From assembly GCA_002281535.1 (NCBI GenBank), contig NCGD01000007.1, positions 32,814 through 96,813 on the forward strand: a stretch of DNA of 64,000 nucleotides. Reading direction: 5' to 3'. The notes under the pieces are model-generated. The model was not told where the DNA came from. It was given only the letters and a program-made list of their open reading frames with translations, and searched no databases. This DNA is from Sphingomonas sp. 28-63-12. Lineage in GTDB: Bacteria; Pseudomonadota; Alphaproteobacteria; Sphingomonadales; Sphingomonadaceae. Within the stretch, counting starts at the first letter, position 1. Each line of letters begins with the position of its first letter. Both the position numbers and the translations under genes were made by a program. Positions 46,887 to 55,061 of the stretch are shown one piece after another.

Positions 46887-47226
46887 AGCACCAGGCCTCA
46901 GCCTAGAACAAGATGACATTTGCTTGAAGCATCCCGGTCCGTTCGTTTCGAGCGCAGTTGAGAAGCCCTTGCGCAGCGCAGTCGGCCTGTTTCTCGATTT
47001 CGCTCGAAACACACGGGCCGAGGCAAAGTCATCGGCGCCCAACCTTTAGAGTCGTTTTCCCGTTGGTGGAATCGCGCTCCTGCGAAAGCGGTTGCCCAGG
47101 GTCCCAGGTGCGGTTCTCGACGGCGCTGGACCCCAGCTTTTGCTGGGGTAAAAGCGCGGGGCCAACCAAACTGCAATCGCCTCTAGCGATCACTGATCAA
47201 AAAACCGGGCCCGGCGCCCGCCGGGA
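46887..47226. other. Intergenic region between two convergent cytochrome operons
   Basis: 340 bases without a convincing gene. The right half holds copy B of the dispersed repeat, including a perfect ACCCCAGC-TTTT-GCTGGGGT hairpin (47130-47149) that could help end transcription from either side. Short frames here are repeat-derived. I see nothing else in the left part. Confidence 0.6.
47046..47151 (+). repeat. Dispersed intergenic repeat, copy B
   Basis: About 106 bases matching the reverse complement of 32914-33016, the same element in opposite orientation. It carries an 8-bp hairpin, ACCCCAGC/GCTGGGGT, with a TTTT loop at one end. The left end aligns with the part next to the ftsK stop in copy A. 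Confidence 0.8.
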
Positions 47227-50200
47227 TTACTTCCCAGGCAATTTCATCGGTGCCCGCCATGCTGTCATGTCGACCTCGTCGCTCACCTTATAGGGCGTTC
47301 CCCGGCTGGTGAGGAACAGCTTTTCCATTTCCGGCCGCGTAAAGGGGCGCGACCCGAGCCGACCGAAGACGGCGATCTGGCCACCGGTTTCATCAACCGC
47401 CCGATCACGATCGAGTCCCTTTGACAGCGCCAGCGCCGGTGATGGTGTCTTCGCCCAGGCAATCAGCTCGGGCTTGGGCTGGGGGGAGAAGCCATAGAAA
47501 TTGGGCTGGCTTGCCGGCGATGTCAGCTGGAGCACCTTCAGGCCGTTGCGGCCATCGGCGACATAAGCGAACAGCGAGGCATTGGTGCTGCCGACGATCA
47601 CGTCCTGCGCATCGTTCAGCTGACCGTCGAGGGTCACCTTCTGGTACATCACTGGCCGGGTCGGGTTGGTTACGTTGACGATGGCGAGGCCATCGGCGCC
47701 AGCCGCGACATAGGCATATGTCCGCGCGACATAGAGCCGGCGAGCATTGGCGAGCGATATCGTGCCCGATGGCACCGCGACCGGATTACGCAGCTGGGTC
47801 ACGTCGAACAATTTCACGCCATCGGCATCGGTGACCCAGAGATAGCGGAACTGGATCGCGCTGGCGCGGGCATCCCTCATCGGGCGCACCGCGGCGAGCT
47901 TGGGGTGGAGGGGGTCGGACAGGTCGACGACCACCAGGCCGACATCGGCGGTGATATAGGCGACCTGGCCAGCCAGGATGATATGCCGCGCCCCCTTCAG
48001 GACGCCATCTTCGTTCCAGGTAACGGCGCGCTTCAGGAAATTGTTCTGGAAGTTGCCATCGGCCATCGTCTCGACGTTAACGAGGATCAGACCCTCTTCC
48101 GCATCAGTGATGGCAGCATAGCTATAGATCGGGAAGAAGGCCTGTTCCTGATTGATCTTGCGGAGTTCGGGCGTGCTGCGGAGTGGGTTGATCGGCTGGT
48201 CGGTCGGCAACGCCATGCAGGTCGCGTTGCTGCTGGCGACATGCGTATCGTGGCCGAGCGGCGAGAAGGGCGCCGTCAGGATACGCTCCGACACGCTCTT
48301 GTTGGCAATCGACGCCACGTCATAGACGCGAAAGCCGCCACGCCCTTCGGCAACATACATATATTCGCCGCGCATTTGCAGGCAGTTAACGGAATCGGCG
48401 GTGCCCTGAACGATGTTGCGGAACTCCTCCATCGCGTGGGTTTCGCCCGATAGGTGCTTATCGAAGGTCTTGCCCCGCACCCAGTTCTTCAGCTCGCGTT
48501 TGTTGCGCTCGACATGCTGCTTCCAATAATCCGGGAAGGCATATTTCTGGAGATAGGAACCGATTACCGTCTGGGGTTCGTCCCATTCGGTTACGCGCAC
48601 AGCCTCAAAGCCGCCGGCCAGACCGGTCCAGGCATTCAGCCCGACAAAGTTGACCGAATTTGTGCCGAGCAGCAGCAGTTGGGCCATGATCGCATTGTTA
48701 TCGTCCTTCTTGGACAGATGGCAGTCGCTGCAGGTCTTGGTCTCGGTGGTCCGCACGGTGTGCGGGAAGTGGGGCGCAAAGGCCTGGCTCGAAAAGCCGA
48801 TGCCGCTGATCGGCGGCTGCTGGATATAGATACGCTCGCGGTTGACGTTGGTGGATGACAGGATCAGCGCCGAGGTACTGCGCACCGGGGTGGTGACATT
48901 GCCCTTGGTCGTCATTCCCTTGCCGAGCTGGAACATGTCATCGCGTGCGACCTGCGGGTTATAGGTCGCGAAATTGCGGGTTTCCTCCCCCTCGAAATGG
49001 TGGCTGCTGGTCTTCCAGTTTGCCTCGATCGGCAAATGGCAGCCGCCACAGCTCGTGGTCCAGCTCAGATGGCAGGTGAAACAAGTGACAGAATCTTCGC
49101 CATGCGCGCGCTCGCCCGGCAGCACGCCGGGCCCAAACGCGAAATTGCCGTCCTCGCCGCCCAGCTTGCTCATCAGCTTGGCGCGCGCGGCCTTGGCATT
49201 GAAATAGGGGCTGGCGGGATCGACGCTGTCTTTGACGAGGTGCACATCCCATTCGATTTTCGGGTCGACCAGCGATCGCTGGACGAGCTTGCGGCGCCCG
49301 CCATCGGTGGGGATCCATTCGAACCGGCGCTGGCCATCGGGATTGCGCAGCAACGACAGGTCGTTGCCGCCCGGTCGGGCGGCCGGGCCCGAGGTGCGCA
49401 GCGTTGGATAGGCATCGGCGGTGCCGTGGCAATCCTTGCAGCCAATCTCGACCGCATTGGCAACCTCACCATAGATCAGGCCATTGCCATGGCTGTCCTG
49501 CGCAAAATGGCAATCGGCGCATTGCAGGCCCTTTTCGGCATGGATATCCATCAGATGGACGGCCTTGCCGGGGTTGGTCCCGGGCGGAACAAACTTTGGC
49601 TCGTCCTTTTTGCGCCATTTCTCGGGATCGTCATTGGCGACGATCTTGCCCTCGGCATCGAGCAGATTGCCCTCGCGGTCGCGCTTGAAGATCCCCCGGA
49701 AATTCCAGCCATGGCTGTGATAATCCGCGAACTGGGTGTCTTTCAGTTTCGGGTTGAGATCATAGACGTTGCGCAGGAAATCGGGGTCGCCCCAGTTGCC
49801 GCGGACGGCAGCAGCTTCGGGATTGCGATCGTTGACCTCACGGACTTCGGCGGCAGTCGGGTATTTCTGCTTCTTCGGCCACATCGAGGGCGCGTCGGAT
49901 TCATAATCCCACATGGTATAGCCAAGGTAGGAATTCAGGAAGATGTTGGGCTGGTGCATGTGGCAGCTCATGCACTGCGATGTCGGGATAGAGCGCGTGA
50001 AGCTGTGGCGCAGCGGATGGCCGCTTTCCTTCATGCCGGGCTGAACGAGTCCGCCATGGCCTGCAGGCGCATGCTCTTCGGCCTTGGCATCATGGCCGCC
50101 GCTGTCCGCCATCTTGGCGGCGATGGTCGGATCGACGCTTGCCGATTGCCCGTCGCGGCCAAATTGCGCGTAGATCAGGCTGTGGCGGGGTTCGCGATCA

Positions 50201-51243
50201 TTGGCGTAAACCACATGACAGCCGGTGCAGCCTGATCCGCGATAGTCGCCTGGCTGCTCGTTGGTGCCCATGAACCACATCAGCGGATCGTTGAGGCGGG
50301 TCTTGTGGATATTCAGCACCGGAATCGCCACGCGCAGGCCCGTGCCCGGGCCGCGGTTGGATTGCTTGATGTCGGGGCGCCCCGGTTCTTCCAGCCGCTG
50401 AATCTGGCCCAGCGAGTTGGGCAGGCCGACTTCGGCGAAATTGGTATTGATGTTGCGGCCGCCGCGCTCGAACACGCGGAAGATGTCGCCCGGCGGGATG
50501 ACCTGCCATGTCGGCAAAGGATAAAGCGCCGCGAGCGCGCCGCGCTTGGCCTCGGCATCGGTCACCGTGCCCGGCGGTGAGCCCGGGGACACGATCTTGG
50601 CGGGCTCGCCGTCTTCGGTATAGGCCTCGCCAAAAATGTAGTTCTTGAACGGGACGACGCCGTTATTATACGCGGCCCCGCCCCACAGCATTGCCCCCGA
50701 CGCCATGATTGACCGCTCAGCGGCTTCGATGGTCTCGATATGGCAGGCCCCACAGGATTCGCGGGCGACGCGGTAGTCACCGGGGTTCACGAAGCGGATA
50801 TATTCCGGCGCTTCACGGTTGAGCAATGTGTAGCTGCGCTTGGGATTGGCCGAGCTGGGATAGTTCCAGCTATGCGGGAGGCGCGGCAGAACATGCGCCT
50901 GATCGCGCGCGGTCACATAGGCGGCATCGTCAAAGCCGTGGCTCGGATCGCCTTTGATCGATGCATTGCCGCCATGGCAATCGGTACAGCCCAGCATCAC
51001 GGCCGGGGTCGCGTGCATCGATGGCTCGTCGGTGCGGGTATGGCACGAATAACAGCCTTCCGATTTACCCGCGACCATCGCCGCTGTCTGGCTCATCGGG
51101 GCCGGCGGAGTGTCGAGATAGACCCGCGCAACCGGCTTTTCGGCATCATTGGCATAGAGGATGGCGGCCGGCAGCATCAGCGCTGCGAACACCAGCAGCA
51201 GCCAGCTGGCAGCCCGGGCGGAAAGAGCAGCGCGTGTCGGCAT
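47227..51243 (-). CDS. Large exported decaheme c-type cytochrome with C-terminal LVIVD-repeat propeller
   Basis: A 1,338-residue protein with a signal peptide (SARAASWLLLVFAALMLPAA, cleavage near YANDA). Ten CXXCH motifs spread over residues 64-840: CYSCH, CTDCH, CGACH, CTGCH, CMSCH, CADCH, CKDCH, CFTCH, CGGCH and CSDCH. The last third (about 960-1240) has LVIVD-type repeats such as VAYITADVGLVVVDLSDPLH and TYAYVAAGADGLAIVNVTNP, likely a beta-propeller. The ATG at 51243 overlaps the barrel gene stop by one base (TGATG). The protein is probably extracellular or periplasmic and linked to the barrel; the electron acceptor is unknown. Confidence 0.88.
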   Translation of the reverse strand: MPTRAALSARAASWLLLVFAALMLPAAILYANDAEKPVARVYLDTPPAPMSQTAAMVAGKSEGCYSCHTRTDEPSMHATPAVMLGCTDCHGGNASIKGDPSHGFDDAAYVTARDQAHVLPRLPHSWNYPSSANPKRSYTLLNREAPEYIRFVNPGDYRVARESCGACHIETIEAAERSIMASGAMLWGGAAYNNGVVPFKNYIFGEAYTEDGEPAKIVSPGSPPGTVTDAEAKRGALAALYPLPTWQVIPPGDIFRVFERGGRNINTNFAEVGLPNSLGQIQRLEEPGRPDIKQSNRGPGTGLRVAIPVLNIHKTRLNDPLMWFMGTNEQPGDYRGSGCTGCHVVYANDREPRHSLIYAQFGRDGQSASVDPTIAAKMADSGGHDAKAEEHAPAGHGGLVQPGMKESGHPLRHSFTRSIPTSQCMSCHMHQPNIFLNSYLGYTMWDYESDAPSMWPKKQKYPTAAEVREVNDRNPEAAAVRGNWGDPDFLRNVYDLNPKLKDTQFADYHSHGWNFRGIFKRDREGNLLDAEGKIVANDDPEKWRKKDEPKFVPPGTNPGKAVHLMDIHAEKGLQCADCHFAQDSHGNGLIYGEVANAVEIGCKDCHGTADAYPTLRTSGPAARPGGNDLSLLRNPDGQRRFEWIPTDGGRRKLVQRSLVDPKIEWDVHLVKDSVDPASPYFNAKAARAKLMSKLGGEDGNFAFGPGVLPGERAHGEDSVTCFTCHLSWTTSCGGCHLPIEANWKTSSHHFEGEETRNFATYNPQVARDDMFQLGKGMTTKGNVTTPVRSTSALILSSTNVNRERIYIQQPPISGIGFSSQAFAPHFPHTVRTTETKTCSDCHLSKKDDNNAIMAQLLLLGTNSVNFVGLNAWTGLAGGFEAVRVTEWDEPQTVIGSYLQKYAFPDYWKQHVERNKRELKNWVRGKTFDKHLSGETHAMEEFRNIVQGTADSVNCLQMRGEYMYVAEGRGGFRVYDVASIANKSVSERILTAPFSPLGHDTHVASSNATCMALPTDQPINPLRSTPELRKINQEQAFFPIYSYAAITDAEEGLILVNVETMADGNFQNNFLKRAVTWNEDGVLKGARHIILAGQVAYITADVGLVVVDLSDPLHPKLAAVRPMRDARASAIQFRYLWVTDADGVKLFDVTQLRNPVAVPSGTISLANARRLYVARTYAYVAAGADGLAIVNVTNPTRPVMYQKVTLDGQLNDAQDVIVGSTNASLFAYVADGRNGLKVLQLTSPASQPNFYGFSPQPKPELIAWAKTPSPALALSKGLDRDRAVDETGGQIAVFGRLGSRPFTRPEMEKLFLTSRGTPYKVSDEVDMTAWRAPMKLPGK

Positions 51244-53099
51244 CAATAGCTCACGATAAGGTTGGCCAGGATCGAGTAGTAAAGTCGATTCCGGTTGTTG
51301 TTAGCGAACAGGTCGCGAAAGCCGGCGCCGGGGACGAGCACCGCGCCCGAAAGTCGCCCGACGATGTTCTGGGTTGCCTTGGGCCGCCAGATGATCGCCG
51401 ATGACAGATCATAGCCGATCGATTTGGGAATGCTGCCCTCGACGCGCAGCGCCTGAAGGGTTTCGGTGGTCGCAAACCACAGATGATTGGCGTTGACCGA
51501 AACCCGCAAGGTCGGCTTCAGATCGAAATCGATACCGACGCCAAGCAGTGCGGTACCGGGGTTGTTGAAGTTCGACTGTCCCTGTTCCTTGCTGGTCCGC
51601 AGCGAATTGAGGATGCCATTGCGCCCGTTCAGGGCGATCGCGCGGCCACCGCCGGCGAAGGGAATGGTCTGCCGGATCCAATAGCTGGTGTCGGCGCCAG
51701 CGAAGATCGGGTTTTCGAAGATCGCGTCAAAACCGGTTTCAACATTGTCGAAGGGCTTGTTGTCACCGCTGGCATAGAGCCCCGAGGCGCGGATACGGAT
51801 CCAGTTGCGATCATAGCTCAGCTCGGCAGCGCCAAAATAACCCCTGATCTGCGCGGGCTTGCTGGTGAAGAAATTGTTCCGGTCCTGCCCCAGCGCGCCA
51901 TAGATTGACGCGGTCAGGTTCAGCCGACCAAGCCGGCCGTCGACATTATAGCCCAGGTAGACGACATCATAATCGCGCCCGCGCAAGTCACCGATCAGGG
52001 CAGGGCGGACAGGAAAGCCGTTGGTATCTACTTCGATCCGACCGCCCTCGCGGTTGAGATTATAGACCGCGGTGATCTGGCTGGTCAGGCCGGGAAACAG
52101 GAAATCCTGGCGATAGACATTGGCCACGAAGACGAAATCGTCGCGCGGCCGCTTGAGGACGCTGTTCAGACCCGAATTGGTGTCCTTTTCCAGCCGCCAG
52201 AAGGCGGCGAGATTGAACTGAAAGCGGTTGTCGTCGCGGTTGCCGAAGAAACGGATGCCGAGCTGCTGGTCATTGAACAGAAAGCCGCGAAAATCGCTCT
52301 GGAAGGGCTGGATGCCAACACGGATCGATTCGAAATCATAACGATCAGAGGTGTTGCGCAAATGATAGTCGACGAAGAGTTCCTGCACGCCGACAAAGGC
52401 ATCGGTGCGCACGGTGCCCTTGCTCGGCTGGACATACAACACGCGGCGTTCGGGTACCGAGACATGGTTGAGGTTGAACGCCAGCGCGATGCGATATTCG
52501 ATCTCGGGCGGCTTGAAGGCCGTCGATCCCTTGACCAGCGACGCGCCAATGATGAACGTCTGCGAGTAAACCTGGCTGGTATCGCCCCCAAACACGTCTG
52601 AGCTGCCCGGACGCTCGGTGGTTTGCACTCCAACCGGAATCGGGAAGCTGCGCGGCTCGATTACGCTGTCGCTCACCGCACTCAGCGTGAAAAACCAGTC
52701 GTCGCCATGAAGCGGCAGCCAGGGCAGCTTCTTCACATCGATCGGGCGATCTCCCTTCAGCGTGTTCTGGTGATACGGATCGAGCCAGCGCTCTTTGACC
52801 ACGCCTAGCGATTCGATCAGGCGCCAGCGATCCGGCAAGGGAATCTGGTCGGTCGGAAACGCCTCGGGCCGGGGCGCGCGGACGGCACCGGGATTATTCT
52901 GGGTAATCGGTTCGGGCAGGGGCTTTTCAAAGCCCGGACGCTTGCGCCCCTCAAGCGTTTCGTTTGGCTCGACGTCCGCCGTCGGCGCCGCTTGCGGCGC
53001 TGCCGGCGGCGCCTGCAGCTGGGGTTTGGGCTCGGGCGGGGCAGACTGTTCAGCGCCGCTAGCGGCCGTAATCAGCCCGAGAAAGAGCATCGCCGCCAC
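51243..53099 (-). CDS. Predicted outer-membrane beta-barrel protein of cytochrome conduit
   Basis: A 618-residue protein with a short signal peptide (AAMLFLGLITAASG), a proline-rich N-terminal stretch to about residue 60, and from about residue 140 alternating amphipathic strands (FNLAAFWRLEKD, DFVFVANVYRQDFLFPG, LNLTASIYGALGQ, WIRIRASGLYASGD). It ends SILANLIVSY with a terminal aromatic. I do not recognise a named porin family. It starts with GTG directly after the upstream TAA and ends in a one-base overlap with the decaheme gene. Sitting between cytochrome genes, it is a good candidate for the outer-membrane sheath of a porin-cytochrome complex. Confidence 0.78.
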   Translation of the reverse strand: MAAMLFLGLITAASGAEQSAPPEPKPQLQAPPAAPQAAPTADVEPNETLEGRKRPGFEKPLPEPITQNNPGAVRAPRPEAFPTDQIPLPDRWRLIESLGVVKERWLDPYHQNTLKGDRPIDVKKLPWLPLHGDDWFFTLSAVSDSVIEPRSFPIPVGVQTTERPGSSDVFGGDTSQVYSQTFIIGASLVKGSTAFKPPEIEYRIALAFNLNHVSVPERRVLYVQPSKGTVRTDAFVGVQELFVDYHLRNTSDRYDFESIRVGIQPFQSDFRGFLFNDQQLGIRFFGNRDDNRFQFNLAAFWRLEKDTNSGLNSVLKRPRDDFVFVANVYRQDFLFPGLTSQITAVYNLNREGGRIEVDTNGFPVRPALIGDLRGRDYDVVYLGYNVDGRLGRLNLTASIYGALGQDRNNFFTSKPAQIRGYFGAAELSYDRNWIRIRASGLYASGDNKPFDNVETGFDAIFENPIFAGADTSYWIRQTIPFAGGGRAIALNGRNGILNSLRTSKEQGQSNFNNPGTALLGVGIDFDLKPTLRVSVNANHLWFATTETLQALRVEGSIPKSIGYDLSSAIIWRPKATQNIVGRLSGAVLVPGAGFRDLFANNNRNRLYYSILANLIVSY

Positions 53100-55061
53100 T
53101 TAAAGTCCCTCGCAGACATCTTGTGCCGCCGTGTCGAGGAACGGCGCAAACGGGCAACCTACATAGCGCAACCGGACTTTGGCATCGCCGAGGTCGACGA
53201 CCACCTGGTCAGACCGGATTGCCGCTGGTGCGTGGTTGATCCCGCCGAGCCGGGCGGCGGCATTGGCCACGCCCAGAAAGCCAATCATGTCATCTTGATC
53301 GATACCGTCACCGGAAACGCCGATCCCGCCGATCAGCTGGTTGCCACGATAGACCGGAAAGCCGCCAGGGAAGATCTGCAACCCGTTGGCCAGTCGATTG
53401 AGTCCCGGTGTCGTCGTCGGCAATCGGGTGCAGCCCCGCGCGGTATCATTGGTATTCCCCGCGACGAACAGCAGATGTTCGGCCAGATTCTGCAGGATCA
53501 GCGAGGATTGCAGGCCGGTTGCAAACGGGTTGAACTGATCAATCGCCGGCGACAATGGTCCCGGCGGCCGCCCGATCTCCCCGTCGGGAAAATAGGGCCG
53601 CTCGAGCAGGCCGACAGCGCGCACGCCATAGGCGACCGTGCCCGTCAACGCCGTCGGGTCATTCAGAAAGGCCCGAAAGCGCGGGACATAGGCGCGCACA
53701 TTATCGGTCGGATCGGCGAGCATGTCGGCGCTGGCGCGGGCATGCGAAAAGAACATTGCCGTTCGCGCCTTTTGCAGGCTGACATCGGTACCGAACACGG
53801 GCGCGTCGGGTGCGCGCACCACGCCGAGCACGGCGCCGTTGGTATCGACCAGGCTGATCGATACCTGCGCGCGGCTATCGAGCGGCTGGCGGATCGATCC
53901 GCGCGCGCGGCTCATGATCGTAAAAGCCTGCTCCAGCATTGTCCGGGCTTCGGTGGCGGTAATTGCAGGGATGCCGGTCTCGGTGCCGCCGCGGATCGGG
54001 AAGCGATCCGTCCCTGCACCGTCCGACAGCACAAAGGCGTCGCGATTGGAGAATTCGGCTGCTGCCGCTGGCCGGATACCTGATGCCTCGGTGCCGTAAA
54101 CCGCGCCGGGAATGATTGGGCCACTCGTATAGCCACGGACGGCAAGGAAATTGCCGGTGCTGCTGAGCGTTACAAAATCCGGGGTTGCGCCGGTATGGAC
54201 AAAGGCCGACGGCGCGGCATCGCTATACCGCAGGAATGTCCCGTCGAGGGAGATTCGGTTCGCCCGGATCGTGTCAGGGGCATCGAAGCCAATCGTGCCG
54301 GCCAGCGCAATAAATTCATCGTCGCTGTTATCGAGATCGAGAATATTGGTGTCGGAGCCATAAATGCCGTCTGACATGACGCCGATGCCGCCGACCAGCA
54401 CGCCGTTCTTGTAGAGCGGAAAGCCGCCCGGATCGGCCGAAAGCCCCAGTGGCGAGCGTTTCGGGCCGATCAGCGCGCTCGAGCCGCCAGTGCCGAAGCG
54501 TGTATTGAGATCGGAGCAGGGCAGCGAGCTGAACTGCACTCCATAAAGCTTGCCGCTTTCCAGGCCCGCTGTCGTCGGTGCTGGCGGAAAATGTTCCTGG
54601 ACGATCATGCTGGCGGTGCGCGTCGAAAAGGCATTGCCGCCGCTCGACAGATAGGCGCCGGTCACCGCCTTGGCGATCGCGGCGACCGATGATGGCACGG
54701 GCAGGTTCTGCGCGTCGGTATTGATCCCATTGGGCGCCGGGTCGGTAAAGGTCGTTGCCCGCGCCCCGGTCATCGAAAAGACCGTAAGGACGTTGCCGAC
54801 CCGGTCGGTGACCGCGATGACGGCCGGCTTGTTGCGGGCCTTCGCCTCAAAGATCGCGCCGGCAAGGATTGCCTGAACGTCACTGATGCTCAGTGATTCG
54901 GCGGCCGGCACGGCATAGACGCTGCTCGGGGTCGGGCTCGCCGAAGGGCTGGGCGACGGCGTCGGCGCATTCACCGCGCTGCTCGTGCCGCTGCCGCCGC
55001 TGCACGACGCCAGGATCAGCGCGCTGCTGGCGACCAGGGTGGTGGTAAAGCGCGGACGCAT
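53100..55061 (-). CDS. Lipoprotein with two GlcG/HbpS-like (haem-degrading/haem-binding) domains
   Basis: A 653-residue predicted lipoprotein (ALILASCSGGSG, cysteine near residue 20) with a Ser/Pro linker. Two GlcG/HbpS-type units follow: the first around 58-245 (SDVQAILAGAIFEAKARNKP to GGFPLYKNGVLVGGIGVMSD), the second around 375-605 (ATEARTMLEQAFTIMSRARG to GGFPVYRGNQLIGGIGVSGD). The paired glycine-rich segments show an internal duplication. HbpS-like proteins bind haem and iron in other bacteria. The ATG shares a base with the upstream pentaheme stop (TGATG), and its TAA is followed at once by the barrel gene start. Confidence 0.82.
   Translation of the reverse strand: MRPRFTTTLVASSALILASCSGGSGTSSAVNAPTPSPSPSASPTPSSVYAVPAAESLSISDVQAILAGAIFEAKARNKPAVIAVTDRVGNVLTVFSMTGARATTFTDPAPNGINTDAQNLPVPSSVAAIAKAVTGAYLSSGGNAFSTRTASMIVQEHFPPAPTTAGLESGKLYGVQFSSLPCSDLNTRFGTGGSSALIGPKRSPLGLSADPGGFPLYKNGVLVGGIGVMSDGIYGSDTNILDLDNSDDEFIALAGTIGFDAPDTIRANRISLDGTFLRYSDAAPSAFVHTGATPDFVTLSSTGNFLAVRGYTSGPIIPGAVYGTEASGIRPAAAAEFSNRDAFVLSDGAGTDRFPIRGGTETGIPAITATEARTMLEQAFTIMSRARGSIRQPLDSRAQVSISLVDTNGAVLGVVRAPDAPVFGTDVSLQKARTAMFFSHARASADMLADPTDNVRAYVPRFRAFLNDPTALTGTVAYGVRAVGLLERPYFPDGEIGRPPGPLSPAIDQFNPFATGLQSSLILQNLAEHLLFVAGNTNDTARGCTRLPTTTPGLNRLANGLQIFPGGFPVYRGNQLIGGIGVSGDGIDQDDMIGFLGVANAAARLGGINHAPAAIRSDQVVVDLGDAKVRLRYVGCPFAPFLDTAAQDVCEGL

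Noticed and set aside
46898-47176. Small minus-strand frame encoding an AKAGVQ-type peptide
   Set aside because: It is a translation of the dispersed repeat; such peptides recur in many genomes as annotation artefacts. The frame at 32958-33281 was dropped for the same reason.
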